Below are positions 44,215 through 53,973 of a stretch of 64,000 bases of DNA, piece after piece. Both the position numbers and the translations under genes were made by a program. Source of the stretch: Chitinophaga pinensis (GTDB lineage Bacteria; Bacteroidota; Bacteroidia; Flavobacteriales_D; Crocinitomicaceae); the NCBI GenBank assembly GCA_945883825.1, contig CAMCYF010000006.1:1-64000 (forward strand). Direction: 5' to 3'. Positions within the stretch are counted from its first letter, which is position 1, and each line of letters starts with the position of its first letter. The notes under the pieces were generated by a model. The model was not told where the DNA came from. It ran no database searches and worked only from the letters and a program-made list of their open reading frames with translations.

Positions 44215-46439
44215 CTTTCCTCTTCAGTATCCCATCGTGTAACTCTCTGTACCCCATCTACCTCTCCAAATTTATTAGTTAGTTGTTCTAGGTGTTCTGT
44301 GTCAAAAACAAGTACTTTTATTCTTCCTTCAAAGACACCATCAGTTGTCTCAAATGAAATACTTTTCATATTAATATTATTTTGTTTGGAAATAATATCC
44401 GTCAACTTATTAACAAGTCCAATTTGATCAATTCCAATAATTTTAATAGCCGCAATTCGCTCAACTAACTTATCCTGTTTCCAAGTTGCTTTGATGCAAC
44501 GAAATGCTAATTTTGATAATAAATCTCCAGCATTTGGGCAATTGCCACGGTGTATTTTAATGCCATCATTCATAGTAATAAATCCAAAAACAATATCTCC
44601 TGGAATAGGATTACAGCATTTCGCTAAGTGGTATTCAAAACCTTTAAAATCATCGCCAATTAAAATTGTATCGTGTTTGGTATCAATTCCCTCAAAATTA
44701 TTTTCTACAAGATTTGGCTTTTTTAAATTGTCTTTTCTGGTTAATTTAATATTTCCATCGACAATTTCCTGTTCCCTTAAGATAGCAAGATCTATTTTAC
44801 CTTTTGCAATTCTAAAATACAATTCTGAAGTACTTGACAAATTAAAATAACGTTCTAAAAATGAAATATTATGGTTGGTGCTTCGCAGATTAAATTGTTT
44901 AAATTTACGCAGCAAAATTTCTTTTCCATCTTCGACAATTATATTTCTTTCTTCATTTAAAGATGATTTTATTTTTTGCTTTGCCCTTGCTGTTACGACA
45001 AATCTAAGCCATTCTTCATTTGGTTTTTGTTTTGGAGAAGTTATAATTTCCAGCTGATCTCCATTGATTAACTGATAACTTAGTGGCATCAATCGATTAT
45101 TAACCTTTGCACCGATACATTTATCTCCAATATCAGTATGGATATCGTATGCAAAATCTAATATTGTTGACCCAATTGGTAAAACTCTTAATTCACCTTT
45201 GGGAGTAAAAATATAAATTTCATCATTAAATAAGTTTAGTCGAAAATCATTTACAAAATCCATTGCCGTGGCCTCGGTATTGTCTAAAAGATCTCTGATT
45301 TCTGCAATCCAACGGTCAAACTTATTATCCTCATTATTTATTTCCTTGTATTTGTAATGAGCTGCCAAACCTTTTTCAGCAATTTCATCCATTCTTTTTG
45401 AACGAATTTGAACCTCAATCCATTTGCCATTTGGCGACATTACCGTTGTATGCAATGATTCGTAACCATTAGCACGGGGAGTTGAAATCCAATCTCTCAA
45501 TCGCTCAGGACTCGGTTGATAATAATCAGTAACAATGCTGTAAATTCTCCAACAATCTGGCTTTTCTAATTCCACAGGTGTTTCCAAAATAATTCGAATA
45601 GCAAAAATATCAAAGACCTCCTCAAAAGGAATGTCCTTAAATTGCATTTTTCTCCAAATCGAGGAAATTGACTTTGTACGTGTTTTTATTTCAAATATAT
45701 ATCCTTCATGAAGTAAAGTTTCTTTAATTGGCGACATAAATCGTCGGATAAAACGATTTCGGACATCTGCAGTATTTTTTAATTTCCGAGCTATTTCGTT
45801 GTATATATCGGTTTCACAGTACAACATTGATAAATCTTCTAATTCGGATTTTACAGAATATAATCCTAAGCGATGCGCTAATGGAGCATAGAGAAATTTT
45901 GTTTCAGAAGCAATTTTTAATTGTTTTTCTGGGCGCATACTTCCCAAGGTCCGCATATTGTGCAAGCGATCGGCTAATTTTATAAGAACAACCCTAAAAT
46001 CATCTGAAATTGTTAAAATCATTTTCCGAAAATTCTCAGCTTGAATTGATGCATTTTCATCAAAAACTTCTGGAATTTTTGTCAAGCCATCAATAATAAG
46101 TCGCACTTTCGATCCAAAAAGATCTTCAACATCTTGAAGTGTAATATGTGTATCTTCAACTGTATCATGAAGCAAGGCGCAAACAATTGAAGTAGCTCCA
46201 AGTCCCATTTCCTCAACACAAATTCTCGCTACAGAAATCGGATGGTAAATGTATGGTTCACCAGACTTACGGCGCATATCTTTATGGGCTTCAAGTGAAA
46301 CATCAAAAGCTTTACGAATAAGTCGTGTATCTTCTTTTGAGCGGTCTTTTAGCGCCCGTAATAAGCCTTTGAAAGCATTTAGGATATCTTTTCGCTCTTG
46401 TTCAATATCAATAGGTGTTACTGGACTATATTCCTGCAT
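44205..46439 (-). CDS. bifunctional (p)ppGpp synthetase/hydrolase (Rel/SpoT)
   Basis: 744 residues. The hydrolase HD domain is intact (EPYIYHPISVARICVEEMG; ALLHDTVEDT near 88-97; KLADRLHNMRTL near 155). The synthetase domain is intact (RANGYESLHTTVMSPNGKW near 325; EVQIRSKRMDEIAEKGLAAH). A TGS domain lies near 405-470 (FTPKGELRVLPIGSTILDFA) and an ACT domain at the end. It should therefore both make and degrade the stringent-response alarmone. Its ATG overlaps the fahA stop by one base (TAATG), so it is translated from the fahA transcript. Confidence 0.96.
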   Translation of the reverse strand: MQEYSPVTPIDIEQERKDILNAFKGLLRALKDRSKEDTRLIRKAFDVSLEAHKDMRRKSGEPYIYHPISVARICVEEMGLGATSIVCALLHDTVEDTHITLQDVEDLFGSKVRLIIDGLTKIPEVFDENASIQAENFRKMILTISDDFRVVLIKLADRLHNMRTLGSMRPEKQLKIASETKFLYAPLAHRLGLYSVKSELEDLSMLYCETDIYNEIARKLKNTADVRNRFIRRFMSPIKETLLHEGYIFEIKTRTKSISSIWRKMQFKDIPFEEVFDIFAIRIILETPVELEKPDCWRIYSIVTDYYQPSPERLRDWISTPRANGYESLHTTVMSPNGKWIEVQIRSKRMDEIAEKGLAAHYKYKEINNEDNKFDRWIAEIRDLLDNTEATAMDFVNDFRLNLFNDEIYIFTPKGELRVLPIGSTILDFAYDIHTDIGDKCIGAKVNNRLMPLSYQLINGDQLEIITSPKQKPNEEWLRFVVTARAKQKIKSSLNEERNIIVEDGKEILLRKFKQFNLRSTNHNISFLERYFNLSSTSELYFRIAKGKIDLAILREQEIVDGNIKLTRKDNLKKPNLVENNFEGIDTKHDTILIGDDFKGFEYHLAKCCNPIPGDIVFGFITMNDGIKIHRGNCPNAGDLLSKLAFRCIKATWKQDKLVERIAAIKIIGIDQIGLVNKLTDIISKQNNINMKSISFETTDGVFEGRIKVLVFDTEHLEQLTNKFGEVDGVQRVTRWDTEEESQF

Positions 46440-47710
46440 TATTTTGCGGGTAATAATTTAGATTTCAATTCACCAAAACCAATACGAACACCATTTAATT
46501 CAGAATGACCACGCATTACAACGCTGTCTCCATCATTTATAAACTTGCGTTCCGAGCCATCTTTTACTTTTAGAGGTTTTGTTCCTCGCCAAGTTAATTC
46601 GAGCATTGAGCCAAAAGAGTCTTCACTTTTTCCTGATATTGTTCCGGAACCCAATAAGTCGCCACAACGAATATTACAACCATTTGAAGTGTGATGGGCC
46701 AATTGCTGCGCCATATTCCAGTACATGTATTTGAAATTAGAATTGCATACCACTGTTTCATCTTTGTTATTTGTAAGAATTCCTACTTGAAGTTGAATAT
46801 CATACGATTTTTTTCCATCGAATTCTAAATAAGGCAAAACCTTAGGATTTTGTTCAGGCGATTCCACCGCAAAAGGTTCGAGGGCATCTAAAGTTACAAT
46901 CCAAGCAGAAACAGATGATGCGAAATTTTTTCCTAGAAATGGACCTAAAGGAACATATTCCCAAGCTTGAATATCGCGCGCCGACCAATCATTAAAAAGA
47001 CAGAGCCCAAAAATATAGGAATCTGCTTCTTCAGTTGAAATTGAATCTCCAAGTGGTTTTCCATCGAAAGTTATAAAAGCCATTTCTAATTCAAAATCAA
47101 CTTGTCGTGAAGGAGTGAAAATTGGGTCTTCTTCAGCACTTGGTTTTATTTGGCCCTTTGGTCTGTGAATATCTTGACCAGAAAGCACAATCGAAGATGC
47201 TCGCCCATGATAAGCAACTGGAATCCACAACCAATTTGGCAAGAGTGCATTTGAAGGATCCCGAAACATCATTCCAATATTTGTAGCATGTTCTTTGCTT
47301 GAATAAAAATCTGTGTAATCACCAATTTCGACAGGCATTGACACTTCTACAGTTGAAATTAAATGAAGTACTTGTTCAATTTGAGAAGGATTATTTTGAA
47401 GAGAAGTTGAGGAATCAAGTAATAATTCAGAAATCCTATTTCGCAATTTTCGAACTGCAAGTTTTCCTTTTTTCATCATCGGATTTAAAAAAGGTGCATC
47501 AAAATCACTGCTATCAAAACTTGTTTCTTTCAAATATCCCAGTTCAGCTAATACTTTTAAATCGAGTGCATAATCTCCAATTCTCACAGAAACTCTTTTT
47601 GAAAGAATGTGGTTTCCAATAATTCCAAAAGGCAAATTTTGAATGGGAAAATCAGAATTTTCAGGAACGCTTACCCACGATTTTAAATTTGGATTATTTG
47701 CTGCTATCAT
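46439..47710 (-). CDS. fahA: fumarylacetoacetase (tyrosine degradation)
   Basis: 423 residues. It has the N-terminal FAA domain (NLPFGIIGNHILSKRVSVRIG) and catalytic core: DYTDFYSSKEHATNIGMMFR near 128-147, PVAYHGRASSIVLSG, FELEMAFITFDGKPLG with metal-binding Glu, LFNDWSARDIQAWEYVPLGP near 235 and GDLLGSGTISG near 345. It hydrolyses fumarylacetoacetate, the last step of tyrosine breakdown. No other tyrosine-catabolic genes are nearby. It is coupled to rel by a TAATG overlap. Confidence 0.96.
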   Translation of the reverse strand: MIAANNPNLKSWVSVPENSDFPIQNLPFGIIGNHILSKRVSVRIGDYALDLKVLAELGYLKETSFDSSDFDAPFLNPMMKKGKLAVRKLRNRISELLLDSSTSLQNNPSQIEQVLHLISTVEVSMPVEIGDYTDFYSSKEHATNIGMMFRDPSNALLPNWLWIPVAYHGRASSIVLSGQDIHRPKGQIKPSAEEDPIFTPSRQVDFELEMAFITFDGKPLGDSISTEEADSYIFGLCLFNDWSARDIQAWEYVPLGPFLGKNFASSVSAWIVTLDALEPFAVESPEQNPKVLPYLEFDGKKSYDIQLQVGILTNNKDETVVCNSNFKYMYWNMAQQLAHHTSNGCNIRCGDLLGSGTISGKSEDSFGSMLELTWRGTKPLKVKDGSERKFINDGDSVVMRGHSELNGVRIGFGELKSKLLPAK

Positions 47711-47751
47711 ATCCTTAAAATTATACTACTTAACTAAAAATCAAAATAAAA

Positions 47752-48849
47752 TTAGACATTGAATCTAAAATGCATTAAATCGCCATCTTCAACAATGTAT
47801 TCTTTTCCTTCTACTTTAAACTTCCCTGCTTCCTTCAATGCCAATTCAGAGCCAAAAGAAATAAAATCTGAATATTTCATTACTTCAGCACGTATAAAAC
47901 CTTTTTCAAAATCTGTATGAATTACACTTGCTGCTTGTGGTGCTGTCATACCTTTTCGGATTGTCCATGCACGAACTTCCTTAACTCCTGCCGTAAAATA
48001 GGTTTGTAAATTTAATAAGGAATAAGCAGATCGAATCAAGCGATTTACACCGGGCTCGTCTAATCCCAACTCGTCTAAAAATAGCTGACGTTCTTCATAC
48101 GTATCTAATTCGGTAATATCTGCTTCAATTTTTGCGCCAATCATTAACACTTGTGATTTTTCATTTGCCACTGATTTTATAACACTTTCAACATGATGAT
48201 TTCCTGTTTTTACGGATGCTTCATCAACATTACAAACATATAAAACAGGTTTTGAAGTTATTAAATTAAAACGGTGAACAATGTCGCGTTCTTCTTGTGT
48301 AAAATCTAAAGCGCGTGTTGAAATACCTTTTTCTAGACCTTCTTTTATTTTTAGTGCTAATTCATTTTCTTTCAATGAATCTTTGTCACCAGATTTTATA
48401 ATTCGGGATAAGCTACTTATTTTTTTTTCAATTGTATCTAAATCCTTAAGTTGTAATTCAATATCAATAATTTCTTTATCGCGAATAGGATTTACATTTC
48501 CATCAACGTGAATAATATTATCATCGTCAAAACAACGCAATACATGTAAAATTGCATCTGTTTCCCTAATATTTGCTAAAAATTGATTGCCAAGCCCTTC
48601 ACCTTTTGAAGCTCCTTTCACAAGTCCTGCGATATCAACAATTTCCATGGTAGTTGGAACAACTCGCTCAGGCTTAACCAAGACTTCTAATTTTTCCAGA
48701 CGTACGTCGGGAATAGAAATCGTACCGATATTTGGTTCAATAGTACAAAAAGGGAAGTTCGCTGCTTGTGCTTTTGCGTTCGACAAACAATTAAAAAGTG
48801 TAGATTTTCCAACATTCGGTAATCCAACAATTCCACATTTTAAGGCCAT
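47752..48849 (-). CDS. ychF: redox-regulated ATPase YchF (Obg-related)
   Basis: 365 residues. The P-loop GLPNVGKSTLFNCLSNAKAQ is at 8-27, switch II DIAGLVKGASKGEGLGNQFL near 71-90 and the NVDE motif (YVCNVDEASV) near 205 that favours ATP over GTP. A coiled coil follows, then the TGS-like C-terminal domain (ARAWTIRKGMTAPQAASVIH; KYSDFISFGSELALKEAGKF). It is a ribosome-associated P-loop ATPase. An exact -7 element TATCTTTG (48867-48874) lies upstream with a predicted 13-nt leader. Confidence 0.97.
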   Translation of the reverse strand: MALKCGIVGLPNVGKSTLFNCLSNAKAQAANFPFCTIEPNIGTISIPDVRLEKLEVLVKPERVVPTTMEIVDIAGLVKGASKGEGLGNQFLANIRETDAILHVLRCFDDDNIIHVDGNVNPIRDKEIIDIELQLKDLDTIEKKISSLSRIIKSGDKDSLKENELALKIKEGLEKGISTRALDFTQEERDIVHRFNLITSKPVLYVCNVDEASVKTGNHHVESVIKSVANEKSQVLMIGAKIEADITELDTYEERQLFLDELGLDEPGVNRLIRSAYSLLNLQTYFTAGVKEVRAWTIRKGMTAPQAASVIHTDFEKGFIRAEVMKYSDFISFGSELALKEAGKFKVEGKEYIVEDGDLMHFRFNV

Positions 48850-48866
48850 TTTTTTTAATTTAGATG

Positions 48867-48874
48867 CAAAGATA
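48867..48874 (-). promoter_or_regulatory. Bacteroidota -7 element before ychF
   Basis: On the minus strand TATCTTTG matches TAnnTTTG; +1 near 48863, ATG at 48849. Confidence 0.45.
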
Positions 48875-48912
48875 CTAAATTGAACATTGAATAGTTCATT
48901 TTGTATAAAGGC

Positions 48913-49614
48913 TTACTCTCTGATAATTGATACAATTCGATTTACTTTTTTTGGATCAACCTTCAAGACTTTTTCTGAAAAAGCAGAATCTTCATCCAAA
49001 AGTGTATTTGTGGTGGCTGAAAAATGTATTCCCTTTGGTTTTAATTCACGAATAATTTTTTGTGCATTTGAAGCACTTACACCTCCACCCGGCATAATTT
49101 CAATTCGATTATTTGAATAAGCTATCATTTCTTTTAAGACCGTAAATCCATTGTCTACATTGGAACTAAAGCCAGATGTTAGAATTCTTTTAAAGTGGTG
49201 TTTAATCAATATATCCATTGATTTTTTCCAGTCTATTGTTTCATCAAAAGCACGATGAAATGTTAAAACCAAATCGCCAGTAATTGCATTTATTTGCTTT
49301 AAAACATCTTGGTCGATTTCAAAATTATTTTTTAGAACGCCAACTACAACTCCATGAACGCCAAGTTTCTTACAGGAGATAATATCCTTAAAAATAACTT
49401 TTAGTTCTTCTTTAGAATAACAAAATCCTCCGGCTCTTGGGCGAATTAACACATGCGTTTCAAGCCCTAAATCCATTGCATATTCAATCATGCCAAAAGA
49501 TGGTGTAAGTCCTCCTTGTTCAAGATTTTGACAAAGTTCAATTCTGTCTAATCCCTTTTCTTTTGCTAATAAAACTGCCTCTTGGGTGGCTGCACACAAT
49601 TCAATTTTTACCAT
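48913..49614 (-). CDS. cutC: CutC-family copper homeostasis-type protein
   Basis: 233 residues forming a TIM barrel with all CutC signatures: ELCAATQEAVLLAKEKGLDR, ELCQNLEQGGLTPSFGMIEY, HVLIRPRAGGFCYSKEEL, GVHGVVVGVLKNNFEID, LTFHRAFDET, KRILTSGF and IMPGGGVSASNAQKI. The link to copper comes from E. coli cutC, and its biochemical activity is uncertain. It is divergent from the E1 dehydrogenase gene. Confidence 0.94.
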   Translation of the reverse strand: MVKIELCAATQEAVLLAKEKGLDRIELCQNLEQGGLTPSFGMIEYAMDLGLETHVLIRPRAGGFCYSKEELKVIFKDIISCKKLGVHGVVVGVLKNNFEIDQDVLKQINAITGDLVLTFHRAFDETIDWKKSMDILIKHHFKRILTSGFSSNVDNGFTVLKEMIAYSNNRIEIMPGGGVSASNAQKIIRELKPKGIHFSATTNTLLDEDSAFSEKVLKVDPKKVNRIVSIIRE

Positions 49615-49667
49615 TTAAAATAATTTATTCAAAATTCGTGATTTTTCTCTTACAAACGACTTTTCCG

Positions 49668-49675
49668 TATATTTG
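49668..49675 (+). promoter_or_regulatory. Bacteroidota -7 element before the E1 dehydrogenase gene
   Basis: TATATTTG, exact consensus match. Predicted +1 near 49679 leaves a 14-nt leader before ATG 49693. Confidence 0.45.
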
Positions 49676-49692
49676 TCTCTGATTTCAAAAAT

Positions 49693-52137
49693 ATGACTGA
49701 AAGCTCAACAATTAGTGAACATACAGCAATTGACTTTAATACATTTAAGGATCAAATCTTAGCTGATTATCGCTTGGCTTGTGAATCTCGTGAAACATCC
49801 CTCTTAGGAAGAAAAGAAGTTCTTACGGGAAAAGCAAAATTTGGAATTTTTGGAGATGGAAAAGAACTAGCTCAAATTGCACTTGCTAAACAATTCCAAA
49901 ATGGCGATTTTCGTTCTGGATATTACCGTGATCAAACAATCATGATGGCAATCGAGGAATTAACAATTGAACAATATTTTGCCAGTTTATATGCACATAC
50001 TGATTTAGAATTCGAACCTCAATCAGCTGGGCGGCAGATGGGCGGTCATTTTTCTACAAGGAATCTCGATGAAAATGGTGAGTGGCAAAATTTAATGTCA
50101 AAAAAAAATAGCGCTGCAGATATTTCGCCAACAGCAGGACAAATGCCCCGATTACTTGGTTTAGCATTGGCATCAAAAATGTATCGTAACAATTCTCAAT
50201 TACGGGATTTATCGGAATTTAAAAATTTTAGTAACGAAGGAAATGAAGTAGCATTTGGAACAATAGGCGATGCATCTACCTCAGAAGGACCATTTTGGGA
50301 AACAATTAATGCAGCAGGTGTTCTTCAAGTTCCAATGGTTATGTCGATTTGGGACGACGGATTTGGAATTTCCGTGCCTAGAGAATTTCAAACTACAAAA
50401 GGAAGTATTTCAGAAGCATTAGCAGGAATGCAGCGTACAAAAGAAAAATCTGGTTACGAAATTTTCGTTACAAAAGGTTGGGATTATGCAGATCTCTGTG
50501 AAACATATGAAAAAGCTGTTCACTTAGCACGTACAGAACATGTTCCAGTTTTAGTTCATGTAATGGAGGTTAATCAACCGCAAGGTCATTCAACTTCAGG
50601 TTCACACGAACGTTATAAATCTGAAGAACGCTTAAAATGGGAAACAGATTTCGACTGTATTCAAAAATTTAAAGAATGGATATTAGCTTTTAATGTAAAT
50701 GGCTTAGCCCTCGCAAGTTTAGAAGATTTAGAAAAAATTCAGAGCGAAGCAAAGGAAAAGGTGCGACTTGCAAAAAATACCGCATGGAAATCTTTTAACG
50801 ATTCTATAAAAAAAGATTATTCAGCGCTAATTGCTATCCTGAAATCTTTGGCAGATGAGAGTCCAAATGGCATATTTATTACCAAAGAAATTGAAGGACT
50901 TGAAAAAACAATTGAACCAATTCGCAAAGATATTGTAAGCTTAGCTAGAAAAGTATTACGCATGGTAAGAGCGGAGAATTCTCCTGCAAAAATAAGATTA
51001 TCAGAGTGGATTAGCCGAAATATTAAAGAGAATTTTGATCGTTATAGCTCACATCTTCATTCTGAATCAGCTAAATCAGCATTAAAAATCGAAGCTATTC
51101 CTCCTGAATACGATCAAGAAATTTCTATGGAAGATGGTAGAATTATTCTTCGAGACAATTACAGAAAATTATTAGAAAAGTTTCCTGAATTTTTAGTTTT
51201 TGGAGAAGATGCTGGAAAAATTGGTGGTGTTAATCAAACCTTGGAAGGACTTCAAGAGCAATTTGGTGATTTGAGGGTTTTTGATACAGGCATTCGTGAA
51301 TGTACGATTATCGGTCAGGGAATTGGTTTAGCGATGCGAGGTTTACGCCCAATTGCAGAAATTCAATACTTGGATTATCTTTTGTATGCAATCCAAATTT
51401 TATCAGACGATCTTGCCACACTTCAATACCGCACAAAAGGCGGACAAAAAGCACCATTAATAATTAGTACACGAGGACATCGTTTGGAAGGAATTTGGCA
51501 CAGCGGTTCTCCTATGGGAATGATTGTTAATTCATTGCGTGGTATGCATATTTGTGTGCCTCGAAATATGACAAAAGCTGCAGGATTTTACAATACATTG
51601 ATGCAAGCAGATGAACCCGCTCTTGTTATAGAACCTTTGAATGGCTATAGAACTAAAGAGCGCTTACCGATTAATATTGGAGAGTTCAGAGAGCCCTTAG
51701 GAATTCCTGAAATCACACAAAATGGCACAGATTTAACGATCGTTTCTTATGGTTCCACCTTTAATTTATGTGAAGTTGCAGGAAAAACGTTAGAAGAAAT
51801 GGGTATTTCTGTCGAATTAATAGATGTGCAGACACTTTTACCCTTTGACATTCATCATGTTATTGCTAAATCATTGGAGAAAACAAATCGTTTATTACTT
51901 GTTGATGAAGATGTTAGCAGCGGTGCAACAGCTTTTATGCTTGATAAAATCCTAGTTGAACAAAAAGCATATAATTTCTTAGACTCAGCACCTGAAACAT
52001 TAAGTGCTAAAGATCATAGACCTGCATACGGATCAGATGGCGATTATTTCTCAAAACCGAGTATAGATGACATTGTTGAGAAAGCATACGGAATTTTAAC
52101 AGAGGAAAATCCAATTAAATTTCCGAAATTATTTTAA
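49693..52137 (+). CDS. 2-oxoacid dehydrogenase E1, fused alpha and beta subunits
   Basis: 814 residues. The alpha part (about 20-430) has the thiamine diphosphate site GDASTSEGPFWETINAAGVL near 191-210 with WDDGFGISVPREFQTTKG following, and HERYKSEERLKWE. The beta part (about 470-805) has FGEDAGKIGGVNQTLEGLQE near 506, FDTGIRECTIIGQGIGLAM, EIQYLDYLLYA and a transketolase C-terminal domain (LTIVSYGSTFNLC, LLVDEDVSSGATAFML). It decarboxylates branched-chain 2-oxoacids or pyruvate; branched-chain use is the usual annotation. No E2 or E3 genes are in the window. Confidence 0.92.
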   Translation: MTESSTISEHTAIDFNTFKDQILADYRLACESRETSLLGRKEVLTGKAKFGIFGDGKELAQIALAKQFQNGDFRSGYYRDQTIMMAIEELTIEQYFASLYAHTDLEFEPQSAGRQMGGHFSTRNLDENGEWQNLMSKKNSAADISPTAGQMPRLLGLALASKMYRNNSQLRDLSEFKNFSNEGNEVAFGTIGDASTSEGPFWETINAAGVLQVPMVMSIWDDGFGISVPREFQTTKGSISEALAGMQRTKEKSGYEIFVTKGWDYADLCETYEKAVHLARTEHVPVLVHVMEVNQPQGHSTSGSHERYKSEERLKWETDFDCIQKFKEWILAFNVNGLALASLEDLEKIQSEAKEKVRLAKNTAWKSFNDSIKKDYSALIAILKSLADESPNGIFITKEIEGLEKTIEPIRKDIVSLARKVLRMVRAENSPAKIRLSEWISRNIKENFDRYSSHLHSESAKSALKIEAIPPEYDQEISMEDGRIILRDNYRKLLEKFPEFLVFGEDAGKIGGVNQTLEGLQEQFGDLRVFDTGIRECTIIGQGIGLAMRGLRPIAEIQYLDYLLYAIQILSDDLATLQYRTKGGQKAPLIISTRGHRLEGIWHSGSPMGMIVNSLRGMHICVPRNMTKAAGFYNTLMQADEPALVIEPLNGYRTKERLPINIGEFREPLGIPEITQNGTDLTIVSYGSTFNLCEVAGKTLEEMGISVELIDVQTLLPFDIHHVIAKSLEKTNRLLLVDEDVSSGATAFMLDKILVEQKAYNFLDSAPETLSAKDHRPAYGSDGDYFSKPSIDDIVEKAYGILTEENPIKFPKLF

Positions 52138-52142
52138 TCTGA

Positions 52143-53951
52143 TTATTTGATTGTTAAATCATAGGGCAATCTCATTTGAATTCCAGACATTCCTTCAATT
52201 TTCTTCAATTTCTCGTAATATTCCATAAATTCTTTGGGCATAGCATTTGATTTTATACGGACATCATTTTCTGTTTCTTCTTCAATTAATTCAATGAGTT
52301 GTGAAAATGAATCATCTTCCTTAAGTGGGTAATATATAACTTTAGGATTTTTTAATTTAGCATTATTTGTTGCAAAAGCGATAGCATCAGGCAAGCCACC
52401 CAATTGATCTACTAAACCGATTCGCAATGCATCTCGCCCTGTCCAAACTCGACCTCGAGCAATAACATTTACTTCCTCTTTTGTCATCTTGCGACCATCT
52501 GCAACACGCTTTAAAAATTGATCGTAAATCTGATCTAATTCAGTTTGTGTAATAGCCAATTCTTCAGGGCTTAATTTGCGATTAGTGGAAAGCACAGAAT
52601 GTTTGTTTGTACTTACTTGGTCGAATGTAATGCCCAATTTGTTTTGAAGCATCTTTCCAGTATAAGGAATCATTCCAAAGACACCAATTGACCCTGTAAT
52701 TGTTGTTGCCTCGGCAAATATCTTATATGCTGGACTTGCAATGTAATAGCCTCCAGAAGCTGCAACATCTCCCATAGAAACAATTACCTTTTTTACTTTA
52801 TTTGTTAAAGCGACCTCGCGCCAAATTTCTTCGCTTGCCAAAGCGCTTCCTCCAGGACTATTTATACGAAAAACAACAGTTTTAATTGATTTTTCATTTC
52901 TAACATCTTTAAAAAGCTTGCAGATATCGAAAGAACTCAAGCCATCTCCGTCAGTAGAAACCTCACCTTCTGCTAAAATTACTGCAATAGAAGGATCTTG
53001 ATTTTTTACGATATCCTGTTCATTGGAAAATGTTCTTTTTGCATATTTCTCAAAATTCTGAAATTCTAGCTTATCTTCTGACTTCTCAGAAACTTTTTTC
53101 ATTAAATAGTCCATCATTTCATCTCGGTATTTCACACCATCTAAAAGTCCAAAAGAAACAGCATCCTCAGCGCGCGTAATTTTTAACTCATCGGCAATAA
53201 GATTTAAATCTTCCGTTTTTATGTTACGGTCAAGCGCAATGTCGTTGCACATATCTTCCCAAATAGATGTGATGTAGCGCTGAACTTGTACACGACTAGA
53301 ATCACTCATGTTTGTTCTAAAAAATGGTTCAACAGCACTTTTAAAATCATTATTTTTTCCACGAATTATTTCCACTTCTAAATCTAATTTATCCAACATT
53401 CCTTTGTAATACATCATTTCACCACCCAATCCAGTTAATTGAAAAGCAGAAGTTGGAAATCCAAAAGCTTCTTTTGCAGCAGAGCTTATGTAATATGCTT
53501 TTTGTGAAATATACTCTCCTGAGTTATATGCTACAACAAACTTTCCGCTTTTCTGAAAATCTTTAAGTGCATTTCTTATCTCACGTGCCGTTGCCATGCC
53601 ACAATCTACATCCGAAACATCAATAAAAAGCCCTTTAATCATTTTATCTTCTTTCGCTTTTGATAAGCCATATAAAATATCAGGAAGTCCAATACTTTTA
53701 GAAATTGTAAATGTTGTAGGATCAATTTCAGTATCAGCTTTTTCTAAAATAGTGCCCTTTAATTGCATGTGCAGGATTGTTTTTTCTTTAAGTGCGAGAG
53801 GTTCAGGTCCGAAATCACTAAAAGCACCAATAATCCCTCCTAAAATCAAAAAGAAAAATACAAGACCTGCAATACTTGCAATCATAATTGCTACTAAACT
53901 TGGCCAAAATACTTTTCCGAATGATACTTTTGATTCAGTTGATTCAGTCAT
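52143..53951 (-). CDS. sppA: signal peptide peptidase SppA, 67-kDa type
   Basis: 602 residues. One N-terminal membrane anchor (WPSLVAIMIASIAGLVFFFL, about 16-35) is followed by two tandem S49 domains. The general-base Lys lies in EYISQKAYYIS near 150 and the nucleophile Ser in GDVAASGGYYIASP near 398, as in E. coli SppA. INSPGGSALASEEIWREV precedes it, and FGMIPYTGKMLQNKLGI is typical. It degrades cleaved signal peptides in the inner membrane. It is convergent with the E1 gene by 5 bp and 22 bp downstream of the M1 peptidase. Confidence 0.96.
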   Translation of the reverse strand: MTESTESKVSFGKVFWPSLVAIMIASIAGLVFFFLILGGIIGAFSDFGPEPLALKEKTILHMQLKGTILEKADTEIDPTTFTISKSIGLPDILYGLSKAKEDKMIKGLFIDVSDVDCGMATAREIRNALKDFQKSGKFVVAYNSGEYISQKAYYISSAAKEAFGFPTSAFQLTGLGGEMMYYKGMLDKLDLEVEIIRGKNNDFKSAVEPFFRTNMSDSSRVQVQRYITSIWEDMCNDIALDRNIKTEDLNLIADELKITRAEDAVSFGLLDGVKYRDEMMDYLMKKVSEKSEDKLEFQNFEKYAKRTFSNEQDIVKNQDPSIAVILAEGEVSTDGDGLSSFDICKLFKDVRNEKSIKTVVFRINSPGGSALASEEIWREVALTNKVKKVIVSMGDVAASGGYYIASPAYKIFAEATTITGSIGVFGMIPYTGKMLQNKLGITFDQVSTNKHSVLSTNRKLSPEELAITQTELDQIYDQFLKRVADGRKMTKEEVNVIARGRVWTGRDALRIGLVDQLGGLPDAIAFATNNAKLKNPKVIYYPLKEDDSFSQLIELIEEETENDVRIKSNAMPKEFMEYYEKLKKIEGMSGIQMRLPYDLTIK

Positions 53952-53973
53952 AATAATTTTTATTTGTATAAAG

